A stretch of DNA of 64,000 nucleotides from Archivesica marissinica (lineage: Eukaryota; Mollusca; Bivalvia; Venerida; Vesicomyidae), in the NCBI GenBank assembly GCA_014843695.1, contig CM026395.1, positions 45,060,396 to 45,124,395 of the forward strand. The letters run 5' to 3'. The stretch's first letter is position 1, and every line of letters begins with the position of its first letter. A program made the position numbers and the translations under genes. Positions 13,501 through 25,891 of the stretch are shown here, in pieces. Under the pieces are notes generated by a model. That model made no database searches. It was not told where the DNA came from and was given only the letters and a program-made list of their open reading frames with translations.

Positions 13501-15441
13501 AATAGTGAACATGTGCTTATATGGTTTAGGAAATAGTGAACATGTGCTCTATGTAAATATGACTTAGGAAATAGTGAACATGTCCTTTATGTATATGGTT
13601 TAGGAAATAGTGAACATGTCCTTATGTAGATATGGTTTAGGAAATATGAACATGTCCTTTATGTGATATGGTTTAGGAAATAGTGAACATGTCCTTTATG
13701 TGGAATGGTTAGGAAATAGTGAACATGTCCTTTATGTGAATATGATTTAGGAAATAGTGAACATGTCCTTTATGCGATATGGTTTAGGAAATAGTGAACA
13801 TGTCCTTTATGTGGATATGGTTTAGGAAATAGTGAACATGTCCTTTATGTGGATATGGTTTAGGAAATAGTGAACATGTGCTCTATGTGAATATGATTTA
13901 GGAAATAGTGAACATGTCCTTTATGTGGATATGGTTTAGGAAATAGTGAACATGTCCTTTATGTGGATATGGTTTAGGAAATAGTGAACATGTCCTCTAT
14001 GTGAATATGGCTTAGGAAATAGTGAACATGTCCTTTATGTGGATATGGTTTATAAAATAGTGAACATGTCCTTTATGTAGATATTGTTTAGGAAATAGTG
14101 AACATGTCCTTTATGTGGATATGGTTTAGGAAATAGTGAACATGTCCTATATGTGAATATGATTTAGGAAATAGTGAACATGTCCTTTATGTGAATATGA
14201 CTTAGGAAATAGTGAACATGTCCTTTATGTGGATATGGCTTAGGAAATAGTGAACATGTCCTTTATGCAGATATGGTTTAGGAAATAGTGAACATGTCCT
14301 TTATTTGGATATGGTTTAGGAAATAGTGAACATGTCCTTTATGTGGATATGGTTTAGGAAATAGTGAACATGTCCTTTATGTGAATATGGTTTAGGAAAT
14401 AGTGAACATGTCCTTTATGTGGATATGGTTTAGGAAATAGTGAACATGTCCTTTATGTGGATATGGTTTAGGAAATAGTGAACATGTCCTTTATGTGGAT
14501 ATGGTTTAGGAAATAGTGAACATGTCCTTTATGTGGATATGGTTTAGGAAATAGTGAACATGTCCTTTATGTGAATATGACTTAGGAAATAGTGAACATG
14601 TCCTTTATGCAGATATGGTTTAGGAAATAGTGAACATGTCCTTTATGTGGATATGATTTAGGAAATAGTGAACATGTCCTCTATGTGGATATGGTTTAGG
14701 AAATAGTGAAACATGTCCTTTATGTGGATATGGTTTAGGAAATAGTGAACATGTCCTTTATGTGAATATGGTTTAGGAAATAGTGAACATGTCCTTTATG
14801 TTGATATGGCTTAGGAAATAGTGAACATGTCCTTTATGTGGATATGGCTTAGGAAATAGTGAACATGTCCTTTATGTGGATATGGTTTAGGAAATAGTGA
14901 ACATGTCCTTTATGTGGATATGGTTTAGGAAATAGTGAACATGTCCTTTATGTGGATATGGTTTAGGAAATAGTGAACATGTCCTTTATGTGGATATGGT
15001 TTAGGAAATAGTGAACATGTCCTTTATGTGAATATGGCTTAGGAAATAGTGAACATGTCCTTTATGTGAATATGGCTTAGGAAATAGTGAACATGTCCTT
15101 TATGTGGATATGGTTTATAAAATAGTGAACATGTCCTTTATGCAGATATTGTTTAGGAAATAGTGAACATGTCCTTTATGTGGATACGGTTTAGGAAATA
15201 GTGAACATGTCCTTTATGTGAATATGATTTAGGAAATAGTGAACATGTCCTTTATGTGAATATGATTTAGGAAATAGTGAACATGTTCATTATGTTGATA
15301 TGGCTTAGGAAATAGTGAACATGTCCTTTATGTGAATATGATTTAGGAAATAGTGAACATGTCCTTTATGTGGATATGGTTTAGGAAATAGTGAACATGT
15401 CCTTTATGTGAATATGGCTTAGGAAATAGTGAACATGTCCT
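4533..15441 (+). repeat. Satellite A array, homogeneous section
   Basis: About 285 monomers of 38 bp with no marker blocks and higher monomer identity than the first 4.5 kb. Rare variant pairs recur in register: CAGTTATTG followed by a TATCTGGATATGG unit at 7417, 8975, 10531 and 11063. The spacings of 1558, 1556 and 532 bp are about 41, 41 and 14 monomers, so a higher-order unit of about 1.56 kb exists. Small indel clusters (5590-5700, 12270-12290, 13515-13740) look like consensus errors. The array runs straight into the assembly gap, so its true end is not visible. No gene is seen. Confidence 0.97.
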
Positions 15442-16441
15442 NNNNNNNNNNNNNNNNNNNNNNNNNNNNNNNNNNNNNNNNNNNNNNNNNNNNNNNNNNN
15501 NNNNNNNNNNNNNNNNNNNNNNNNNNNNNNNNNNNNNNNNNNNNNNNNNNNNNNNNNNNNNNNNNNNNNNNNNNNNNNNNNNNNNNNNNNNNNNNNNNNN
15601 NNNNNNNNNNNNNNNNNNNNNNNNNNNNNNNNNNNNNNNNNNNNNNNNNNNNNNNNNNNNNNNNNNNNNNNNNNNNNNNNNNNNNNNNNNNNNNNNNNNN
15701 NNNNNNNNNNNNNNNNNNNNNNNNNNNNNNNNNNNNNNNNNNNNNNNNNNNNNNNNNNNNNNNNNNNNNNNNNNNNNNNNNNNNNNNNNNNNNNNNNNNN
15801 NNNNNNNNNNNNNNNNNNNNNNNNNNNNNNNNNNNNNNNNNNNNNNNNNNNNNNNNNNNNNNNNNNNNNNNNNNNNNNNNNNNNNNNNNNNNNNNNNNNN
15901 NNNNNNNNNNNNNNNNNNNNNNNNNNNNNNNNNNNNNNNNNNNNNNNNNNNNNNNNNNNNNNNNNNNNNNNNNNNNNNNNNNNNNNNNNNNNNNNNNNNN
16001 NNNNNNNNNNNNNNNNNNNNNNNNNNNNNNNNNNNNNNNNNNNNNNNNNNNNNNNNNNNNNNNNNNNNNNNNNNNNNNNNNNNNNNNNNNNNNNNNNNNN
16101 NNNNNNNNNNNNNNNNNNNNNNNNNNNNNNNNNNNNNNNNNNNNNNNNNNNNNNNNNNNNNNNNNNNNNNNNNNNNNNNNNNNNNNNNNNNNNNNNNNNN
16201 NNNNNNNNNNNNNNNNNNNNNNNNNNNNNNNNNNNNNNNNNNNNNNNNNNNNNNNNNNNNNNNNNNNNNNNNNNNNNNNNNNNNNNNNNNNNNNNNNNNN
16301 NNNNNNNNNNNNNNNNNNNNNNNNNNNNNNNNNNNNNNNNNNNNNNNNNNNNNNNNNNNNNNNNNNNNNNNNNNNNNNNNNNNNNNNNNNNNNNNNNNNN
16401 NNNNNNNNNNNNNNNNNNNNNNNNNNNNNNNNNNNNNNNNN
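15442..16441. other. Assembly gap, exactly 1000 N
   Basis: A run of exactly 1000 N separates satellite A (+) from satellite B (+). The round length suggests a placeholder, so the real distance and the A-to-B junction on this side are unknown. Apparent open frames spanning it are artefacts of translating N. Confidence 0.99.
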
Positions 16442-19400
16442 ATATTCATTAAATTCAATAAATAGCACAACATGTACTTCTGGACTGATTCATTAACTTC
16501 AATAAATAGCACAACATGTACTTCTGGACTGATTCGTTAACTTCAATAAATAGCACAACATGTACTTCTGGACTGATTCATTAAATTCAATAAATAGCAC
16601 AACATGTACTTCTGGACTGATTCATTAACTTCAATAAATAGCACAACATGTACTTCTGGACTGATTCGTTAGATTCAATAAATAGCACAACATGTACTTC
16701 TGGACTGATTCATTAAATTCAATAAATAGCACAACATGTACTTCTGGACTGATTCATTAACTTCAATAAATAGCACAACATGTACTTCTGGACTGATTCA
16801 TTAACTTCAATAAATAGCACAACATGTACTTCTGGACTGATTCATTAGATTCAATAAATAGCACAACATGTACTTCTGGACTGATTCATTAACTTCAATA
16901 AATAGCACAACATGTACTTCTGGACTGATTCGTTAGATTCAATAAATAGCACAACATGTACTTCTGGACTGATTCGTTAGATTCAATAAATAGCACAACA
17001 TGTACTTCTGGACTGATTCATTAACTTCAATAAATAGCACAACATGTACTTCTGGACTGATTATTAACTTCAATAATAGCACAACATGTACTTCTGGACT
17101 GATTCATTAACTTCAATAAATAGCACAACATGTACTTCTGGACTGATTCATTAACTTCAATAAATAGCACAACATGTACTTCTGGACTGATTCATTAACT
17201 TCAATAAATAGCACAACATGTACTTCTGGACTGATTCATTAACTTCAATAAATAGCACAACATGTACTTCTGGACTGATTCGTTAGATTCAATAAATAGC
17301 ACATGTACTTCTGGACTGATTCATTAACTTCAATAAATAGCACAACATGTACTTCTGGACTGATTCATTAACTTCAATAAATAGCACAACATGTACTTCT
17401 GGACTGATTCATTAACTTCAATAAATAGCACAACATGTACTTCTGGACTGATTCGTTATTTTCAATAAATATCACAACATGTACTTCTGGACTGATTCAT
17501 TAACTTCAATAAATAGCACAACATGTACTTCTGGACTGATTCATTAACTTCAATAAATAGAACATGTACTTCTGGACTGATTCATTAACTTCAATAAATA
17601 GCACAACATGTACTTCTGGACTGATTCATTAACTTCAATAAATAGCACAACATGTACTTCTGGACTGATTCATTAACTTCAATAAATAGCACAACATGTA
17701 CTTCTGGACTGATTCATTAACTTCAATAAATAGCACAACATGTACTTCTGGACTGATTCGTTGGTTTCAATAAATAGCACAACATGTACTTCTGGACTGA
17801 TTCATTAACTTCAATAAATAGCACAACATGTACTTCTGGACTGATTCATTAACTTCAATAAATAGCACAACATGTACTTCTGGACTGATTCATTAACTTC
17901 AATAAATAGCACAACATGTACTTCTGGACTGATTCATTAACTTCAATAAATAGCACAACATGTACTTCTGGACTGATTCATTAACTTCAATAAATAGCAC
18001 AACATGTACTTCTGGACTGATTCATTAACTTCAATAAATAGCACAACATGTACTTCTGGACTGATTCGTTAGTTTCAATAAATAGCACAACATGTACTTC
18101 TGGACTGATTCATTAACTTCAATAAATAGCACAACATGTACTTCTGGACTGATTCATTAACTTCAATAAATAGCACAACATGTACTTCTGGACTGATTCA
18201 TTAACTTCAATAAATAGCACAACATGTACTTCTGGACTGATTCGTTAACTTCAATAAATAGCACAACATGTACTTCTGGACTGATTCATTAACTTCAATA
18301 AATAGCACAACATGTACTTCTGGACTGATTCGTTAACTTCAATAAATAGCACAACATGTACTTCTGGACTGATTCATTAGATTCAATAAATAGCACAACA
18401 TGTACTTCTGGACTGATTCATTAACTTCAATAAATAGCACAACATGTACTTCTGGACTGATTCGTTAGATTCAATAAATAGCACAACATGTACTTCTGGA
18501 CTGATTCATTAAATTCAATAAATATCACAACATGTACTTCTGGACTGATTCATTAACTTCAATAAATAGCACAACATGTACTTCTGGACTGTTTCATTAA
18601 CTTCAATAAATAGCACAACATGTACTTCTGGACTGATTCGTTAGATTCAATAAATAGCACAACATGTACTTCTGGACTGTTTCATTAACTTCAATAAATA
18701 GCACAACATGTACTTCTGGACTGATTCGTTAGATTCAATAAATAGCACAACATGTACTTCTGGACTGATTCGTTAGATTCAATAAATAGCACAACATGTA
18801 CTTCTGGACTGATTCATTAACTTCAATAAATAGCACAACATGTACTTCTGGACTGATTAATTAACTTCAATACATATCACAACATGTACTTCTGGACTGA
18901 TTCATTAACTTCAATAAATAGCAAAACATGTACTTCTGGACTGATTCATTAACTTCAATAAATAGCACAACATGTACTTCTGGACTTATTCATTAACTTC
19001 AATAAATAGCACAACATGTACTTCTGGACTGATTCATTAACTTCAATAAATAGCACAACATGTACTTCTGGACTGATTCGTTAGATTCAATAAATAGCAC
19101 ATGTACTTCTGGACTGATTCATTAACTTCAATAAATAGCACAACATGTACTTCTGGACTGATTCATTAACTTCAATAAATAGCACAACATGTACTTCTGG
19201 ACTGATTCATTAACTTCAATAAATAGCACAACATGTACTTCTGGACTGATTCGTTGGTTTCAATAAATATCACAACATGTACTTCTGGACTGATTCATTA
19301 ACTTCAATAAATAGCACAACATGTACTTCTGGACTGATTCATTAACTTCAATAAATAGCACAACATGTACTTCTGGACTGATTCATTAACTTCAATAAAT

Positions 19401-21240
19401 AGCACAACATGTACTTCTGGACTGATTCGTTAACTTCAATAAATAGCACAACATGTACTTCTGGACTGATTCATTAGATTCAATAAATAGCACAACATGT
19501 ACTTCTGGACTGATTCATTAACTTCAATAAATAGCACAACATGTACTTCTGGACTGATTCGTTAGATTCAATAAATAGCACAACATGTACTTCTGGACTG
19601 ATTCATTAACTTCAATAAATAGCACAACATGTACTTCTGGACTGATTCATTAACTTCAATAAATAGCACAACATGTATTCTGGACTGATTCATTAACTTC
19701 AATAAATAGCACAACATGTACTTCTGGACTGATTCATTAACTTCAATAAATAGCACAACATGTACTTCTGGACTGATTCATTAACTTCAATAAATAGCAC
19801 AACATGTACTTCTGGACTGATTCGTTAGATTCAATAAATAGCACAACATGTACTTCTGGACTGATTCATTAACTTCAATAAATAGCACAACATGTACTTC
19901 TGGACTGATTCATTAACTTCAATAAATAGCACAACATGTACTTCTGGACTGATTCATTAACTTCAATAAATAGCACAACATGTACTTCTGGACTGATTCA
20001 TTAACTTCAATAAATAGCACAACATGTACTTCTGGACTGATTCATTAACTTCAATAAATAGCACAACATGTACTTCTGGACTGATTCGTTAGATTCAATA
20101 AATAGCACAACATGTACTTCTGGACTGATTCGTTAGATTCAATAAATAGCACAACATGTACTTCTGGACTGATTCATTAACTTCAATAAATAGCACAACA
20201 TGTACTTCTGGACTGATTCGTTAGATTCAATAAATAGCACAACATGTACTTCTGGACTGATTCATTAACTTCAATAAATAGCACAACATGTACTTCTGGA
20301 CTGATTCGTTAGATTCAATAAATAGCACAACATGTACTTCTGGACTGATTCGTTAGATTCAATAAATAGCACAACATGTACTTCTGGACTGATTCATTAA
20401 CTTCAATAAATAGCACAACATGTACTTCTGGACTGATTCATTAACTTCAATAAATAGCACAACATGTACTTCTGGACTGATTCATTAACTTCAATAAATA
20501 GCACAACATGTACTTCTGGACTGATTCATTAACTTCAATAAATAGCACAACATGTACTTCTGGACTGATTCATTAACTTCAATAAATAGCACAACATGTA
20601 CTTCTGGACTGATTCATTAACTTCAATAAATAGCACAACATGTACTTCTGGACTGATTCGTTAGATTCAATAAATAGCACAACATGTACTTCTGGACTGA
20701 TTCATTAACTTCAATAAATAGCACAACATGTACTTCTGGACTGATTCATTAACTTCAATAAATAGCACAACATGTACTTCTGGACTGATTCATTAACTTC
20801 AATAAATAGCACAACATGTACTTCTGGACTGATTCGTTGGTTTCAATAAATATCACAACATGTACTTCTGGACTGATTCATTAACTTCAATAAATAGCAC
20901 AACATGTACTTCTGGACTGATTCATTAACTTCAATAAATAGCACAACATGTACTTCTGGACTGATTCATTAACTTCAATAAATAGCACAACATGTACTTC
21001 TGGACTGATTCATTAACTTCAATAAATAGCACAACATGTACTTCTGGACTGTTTCATTAACTTCAATAAATAGCACAACATGTACTTCTGGACTGATTCG
21101 TTAGATTCAATAAATAGCACAACATGTACTTCTGGACTGATTCGTTAGATTCAATAAATAGCACAACATGTACTTCTGGACTGATTCATTAACTTCAATA
21201 AATAGCACAACATGTACTTCTGGACTGATTCGTTAACTTC
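16442..21240 (+). repeat. Satellite B array, homogeneous section
   Basis: Tandem 44-bp monomers with the core AATAAATAGCACAACATGT followed by ACTTCTGGACTGATTC. The main variants differ in the linker: CATTAACTTC (commonest), CGTTAGATTC, CGTTGGTTTC and CATTAAATTC. A 40-bp unit (AGCACATGTACTTC) at about 17.29 kb and 19.09 kb, followed each time by a unit with AATATCAC, shows a higher-order period near 1.80 kb, about 41 monomers. One patch near 17.06 kb has several single-base losses. It shares an AAATAG..AACATGT.CTT core with satellite A. No coding function. Confidence 0.97.
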
Positions 21241-21401
21241 AATAAATAGCACAACATGTACTTCTGGACATATTCATTAGATTCAATAAATAGCACAACA
21301 TGTACTTCTGGACATATTCATTAGATTCAATAAATAGCACAACATGTACTTCTGGACTGATTCATTAACTTCAATACATAGCACAATATGTACTTCTAGA
21401 C

Positions 21402-21708
21402 TGATTCGTTAGATTCAATAAATAGCACAACATGTACTGCTGGACTGATTAATTAAATTCAATAAATATCACAACATGTACTTCTGGACTGATTCATTAA
21501 CTTCAATAAATAGCACAACATGTATTCTGGACTGATACATTAACTTCAATAAATAGCTCAACATGTACTTCTGGACTTATTCATTAACTTCAATAAATAG
21601 CATAACATGTACTTCTGGACTGTTTCATTAACTTCAATAAATAGCACAACATGTACTTCTGGACTGATTCGTTATATTCAATAAATAGCACAACATGTAC
21701 CTCTGGAC
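21402..21708 (+). repeat. Seven-monomer haplotype block, copy 1
   Basis: 307 bp, seven B monomers less one base. Diagnostic order: CGTTAGATTC; AATTAAATTC with AATATCAC; a unit with the one-base deletion ATGTATTCTGG; GATACATT with GCTCAAC; TTATTCATT; TGTTTCATT; CGTTATATTC. The same order recurs at 23337 (+), 23830 (-) and 24160 (-). Confidence 0.9.
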
Positions 21709-23336
21709 TGTTTCATTAACTTCAATAAATAGCACAACATGTACTTCTGGACTGTTTCATTAACTTCAATAAATAGCACAACATGTACTTCTGGACTGAT
21801 TCATTAACTTCAATAAATAGCTCAACATGTACTTCTGGACTTATTCATTAACTTCAATAAATAGCACAACATGTATTTCTGGACTGTTTCATTAACTTCA
21901 ATAAATAGCACAACATGTACTTTTGGACTGATTCGTTAGATTCAATAAATAGCACAACATGTACTTCTGGACTGATTCGTTAGATTCAATAAATAGCACA
22001 ACATGTACTTCTGGACTGATTCATTAACTTCAATAAATAGCACAACATGTACTTCTGGACTGATTCATTAACTTCAATAAATAGCACAACATGTACTTCT
22101 GGACTGATTCATTAACTTCAATAAATATCACAATATGTACTTCTGGACTGATTCATTAACTTCAATAAAAAGCACAACATGTACTTCTGGACTGATTCGT
22201 TGGTTTCAATAAATATCACAACATGTACTTCTGGACTGATTCATTAACTTCAATAAATAGCACAACATGTACTTCTGGACTCATTCATTAACTTCAATAA
22301 ATAGCACAACATGTACTTCTGGACTGATTCATTAACTTCAATAAATAGCACAACATGTACTTCTGGACTGATTAGTTAACTTCAATAAATTACACAACAT
22401 GTACTTCTGGACTGATTAGTTAACTTCAATAAATAGCAAAACATGTACTTCTGGACTGATTCGTTGGTTTCAATAAATATCACAACATGTACTTCTGTAC
22501 TGATTCATTAACTTCAATAAATAGAACAACATGTACTTCTGGACTGATTCATTAACTTCAATAAATAGCACAACATGTACTTCTGAATTGATTCGTTAGA
22601 TTCAATAAATAGCACAACATGTACTTCTGGACTGTTTCATTAACTTCAATAAATAGCAAAACATGTACTTCTGGACTGATTCGTTAGATTCAATAAATAG
22701 CACAACATGTACGTCTGGACTGATTCATTACCTTCAATAAATAGCACAATATTTACTTCTGGACTGATTCGATGGTTTCAATTAATATCACAACATGTAC
22801 TTCTGTACTGATTCATTAACTTCAATAAATAGCACAACATGTACTTCTGGACTGTTTCATTAACTTCAATAAATAGCACAACATGTACTTCTGGACTGAT
22901 TCGTTAGATTCAATAAATAGCACAACATGTACTTCTGGACTGATTCATTAACTTCAATATATAGCACAACATGTACTTCTGGACTGTTTCATTAACTTCA
23001 ATAAATAGCACAACATGTACTTCTGGACTGATTCATTAACTTCAATAAATAGCTCAACATGTACTTCTGGATATATTCATTAACTTCAATAAATAGCACA
23101 ACATGTACTTCTGGACTGTTTCATTAACTTCAATAAATAGCACAACATGTACTTTTGGACTGATTCGTTAGATTCAATAAATAGCACAACATGTACTTCT
23201 GGACTGATTCGTTAGATTCAATAAATAGCACAACATGTACTTCTGGACATATTCATTAGATTCAATAAATAGCACAACATGTACTTCTGGACTGATTCAT
23301 TAACTTCAATAAATAGCACAACATGTACCTCTGGAC

Positions 23337-23643
23337 TGATTCGTTAGATTCAATAAATAGCACAACATGTACTGCTGGACTGATTAATTAAATTCAATAG
23401 ATATCACAACATGTACTTCTGGACTGATTCATTAACTTCAATAAATAGCACAACATGTAGTCTGGACTGATACATTAACTTCAATAAATAGCTCAACATG
23501 TACTTCTGGACTTATTCATTAACTTCAATAAATAGCACAACATGTACTTCTGGACTGTTTCATTAACTTCAATAAATAGCACAACATGTACTTCTGGACT
23601 GATTCGTTAGATTCAATAAATAGCACAACATGTACTTCTGGAC
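23337..23643 (+). repeat. Seven-monomer haplotype block, copy 2
   Basis: 307 bp, 1935 bp after copy 1, with the same order of variant monomers. Private differences include ATAGATATC for ATAAATATC and ATGTAGTCTGG for ATGTATTCTGG. It shares the unusual ACTGCTGGAC unit with copy 1. Confidence 0.9.
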
Positions 23644-23786
23644 TGTTTCATTAACTTCAATAAATATCACAACATGTACTTCTGGACTGATTCGTTATAT
23701 TCAATGAATAGCACAACATGTACTTCTGGACTGAATCGTTAGATTCAATAAATAGCACAACATGTACTTCTGGGCTGATTCATTTA

Positions 23787-23862
23787 ATTCAATAAATAGC
23801 ACAACATGTACTTCTGGACTGTTTCATTAGTCCAGAAGTACATGTTGTGCTATTTATTGAAT
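23787..23862. repeat. Inverted-repeat junction: satellite B changes strand
   Basis: Perfect 33-bp inverted arms (23787-23819 and 23830-23862) flank a 10-bp spacer TGTTTCATTA at 23820-23829. To the left, B monomers read on the + strand; to the right they read on the - strand. The flip falls inside one monomer, after CTTCTGGAC. As single-stranded DNA this could form a long hairpin, since complementarity continues imperfectly for hundreds of bases. It may be a true fold-back or inverted-duplication breakpoint or an assembly join between opposite reads. Confidence 0.93.
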
Positions 23863-24136
23863 CTAACGAATCAGTCCAGAAGTACATGTTGTGCTATTTA
23901 TTGAAATTAATGAAACAGTCCAGAAGTACATGTTGTGCTATTTATTGAAGTTAATGAATAAGTCCAGAAGTACATGTTGAGCTATTTATTGAAGTTAATG
24001 TATCAGTCCAGAATACATGTTGTGCTATTTATTGAAGTTAATGAATCAGTCCAGAAGTACATGTTGTGATATTTATTGAATTTAATTAATCAGTCCAGAA
24101 GTACATGTTGTGCTATTTATTGAATCTAACGAATCA
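23830..24136 (-). repeat. Seven-monomer haplotype block, copy 3 (inverted)
   Basis: 307 bp, the reverse complement of the same monomer order as copies 1 and 2. It carries the same one-base deletion unit (CCAGAATACATG) as copy 1, which copy 2 has altered, so it looks closer to copy 1. It starts directly at the strand flip. Confidence 0.9.
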
Positions 24137-24159
24137 GTTTTTTGTTTTGGTTATGATCA
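24137..24159. other. Non-satellite T-rich interruption
   Basis: A 23-bp stretch containing TTTTTTGTTTTGG replaces ordinary satellite sequence between two B monomers. It opens a patch of about 200 bp with many small deletions. It may be a consensus error or a scar; nothing recognisable is encoded. Confidence 0.75.
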
Positions 24160-24454
24160 GTCCAGAAGTACATGTTGTGCTATTTATTGAATCTAAGAAT
24201 GTCCAGAAGTACATGTTGTGCTATTTATTGAAGTTAAAATCAGTCCAGAAGTACATGTTGTGCTATTTATGAAGTTAATGATAGTCCAGAAGTACATGTT
24301 GGCTATTTATTGAAGTTAAATCAGTCCAGAATACATGTTGTGCTATTTATTGAAGTTAATGAATCAGTCCATAAGTACATGTTGTGATATTTATTGAATT
24401 TAATTAATCAGTCCAGAAGTACATGTTGTGCTATTTATTGAATCTAACGAATCA
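24160..24454 (-). repeat. Seven-monomer haplotype block, copy 4 (inverted, eroded)
   Basis: 295 bp against 307 bp in the other copies. The order of variants can still be followed (CTAAGAAT, GAAGTTAAAATC, ATGATAG, GTTGGCTATT, CCAGAATACATG, AATTAATC, CTAACGAATC), but small deletions are scattered through the first five units. The last two are clean. Confidence 0.8.
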
Positions 24455-25803
24455 GTCCAGAAGTACATGTTGTGCTATTTATTGAAGTTAATGAATCAGT
24501 CCAGAAGTACATGTTGTGCTATTTATTGAATCTAATGAATATGTCCAGAAGTACATGTTGTGCTATTTATTGAAGTTAACGAATCAGTCCAGAAGTACAT
24601 GTTGTGCTATTTATTGAAATTAATGTATCAGTCCAGAAGTACATGTTGTGCTATTTATTGAATCTAACGAATCAGTCCAGAAGTACATGTTGTGCTATTT
24701 ATTGAATCTAACGAATCCATATCCACATAAAGAACATGTTCACTATTTCCTAAGCCATATTCACATAAAGGTCATGTTCACTATTTCCTAAGCCATATCC
24801 ACATAAAGGACATGTTCACTATTTCCTAAACCATATCAACATAAAGGACATGTTCACTATTTCCTAAACCTTATCCACATAAAGTACATGTTCACTATTT
24901 CATAAACCCAATCCGCATAAAGGACATGTTCACTATTTCCTAAACCATATTCACATAGAGCACATGTTCACTATTTCCAAAACAATATCCAGATCAAGGA
25001 CATGTTCACTATTTCCTAAACCATATCTGCGTAAAGGACATGTTCACTATTTCCTAAGTCATATTCACATATCGGACATGTTCACTATTTCCTAAGTCAT
25101 ATTTACATAGAGCACATGTTCACTATTTCCTAAATCATTTTCACATAGAGCACATGTTCACTATTTTCTAAACCATATCCACATAAAGGACATGTTCACT
25201 ATTTCCTATACCATATTCACATGAAGGACATGTTCACTATTTCCATAACCATATCTGCATAAAGGACATGTTCACTATTTCCTAAATAATTTTCACATAG
25301 AGCACATGTTCACTATTTTCTAAACCAAATCCACATAAAGGACATGTTCACTATTTCCTAAACCATATCTGCATAAAGGACATGTTCACTATTTCCTAAA
25401 CCATATCCACATAAAGGACATGTTCACTCTTTCCTAATCCATAACCGCATAAAGGACATGTTCACTATTTCCTAAACCATATCTGCATAAAGGACATGTT
25501 CACTATTTCCTAAGCCATATTGACATAAAGGACATGTTCATTATTTCCTAAGCCATATTGACATAATGGACATGTTCACTATTTCCTAAGCCATATTCAC
25601 ATAAAGGTTATGTTCACTATTTCCAAAACCATATCCACATAAAAGACATGTTCACTATTTCCTAAACCATATCCACATGAAGGACATGTTCACTATTTCC
25701 TAAACCATAACCACATAAAGGACATGTTCACTATTTCCTAAACCATATTCACATAAAGGACATGTTCACTATTTCCTAAACCATATCCATATAAAGGACA
25801 TGT

Positions 25804-25864
25804 ACCCGGGGCTTGAAAATCATACATGTAGATCCTAGAAAAGAATTATTTATAAAGGGACTAT
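25804..25864 (-). repeat. Marker block 5, 31 bp before the LINE
   Basis: First - strand copy of the ~60-bp block: ACCCGGGGCTTG, then CATACATGTAGATCCTAG, then ATTATTTATAAAGGG. It ends 31 bp before the 5' end of the LINE. Confidence 0.93.
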
Positions 25865-25891
25865 TCACTATTTTTTTAAATCATATCCACA

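Larger units (their letters stand above)
21241..23819 (+). repeat. Satellite B array, diverged section next to the flip
   Basis: Same 44-bp repeat, but with many private substitutions (GCTCAAC, TTATTCATT, TGTTTCATT, ATATTCATTAG, GATACATT) not seen or rare in the first 4.8 kb. A seven-monomer block with a recognisable order of variants occurs twice here (21402-21708 and 23337-23643) and twice more in reverse orientation beyond the flip. Greater divergence near an array edge or breakpoint is usual for satellites, because homogenisation is weaker there. Confidence 0.95.
23830..24717 (-). repeat. Satellite B array, inverted
   Basis: About 20 monomers of 44 bp in reverse orientation (GTCCAGAAGTACATGTTGTG core). 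It contains two reverse-strand copies of the seven-monomer block. It ends inside a CTAACGAATC linker and passes directly into reverse-strand satellite A (ATCCATATCCACATAAAG). The arm is only about 0.9 kb long, against at least 7.4 kb on the left, so the structure is not symmetric. Confidence 0.96.

Noticed and set aside
1..15441. Telomere-like TTAGG in every satellite A monomer
   Set aside because: TTAGG occurs once per 38-bp unit and never in tandem, so this is not a telomeric repeat tract.
15343..16512. Long open frames on both strands across 15.3-16.5 kb
   Set aside because: They consist almost entirely of translated N in the assembly gap, with a few satellite codons at each end.
19568..19756. 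A 62-codon reverse-strand frame with a repeated peptide
   Set aside because: It is satellite B read in a frame that happens to lack stops for a few monomers; the peptide repeats with the monomer and there is no start context or conservation.
16442..24717. CENP-B-box-like TTCGTTGG in some satellite B variants (for example near 17757, 19248, 20833)
   Set aside because: The first half resembles the start of the CENP-B box, but the required A and CGGG half are absent (the sequence continues TTTCAATAAA), and most monomers lack even the TTCG.
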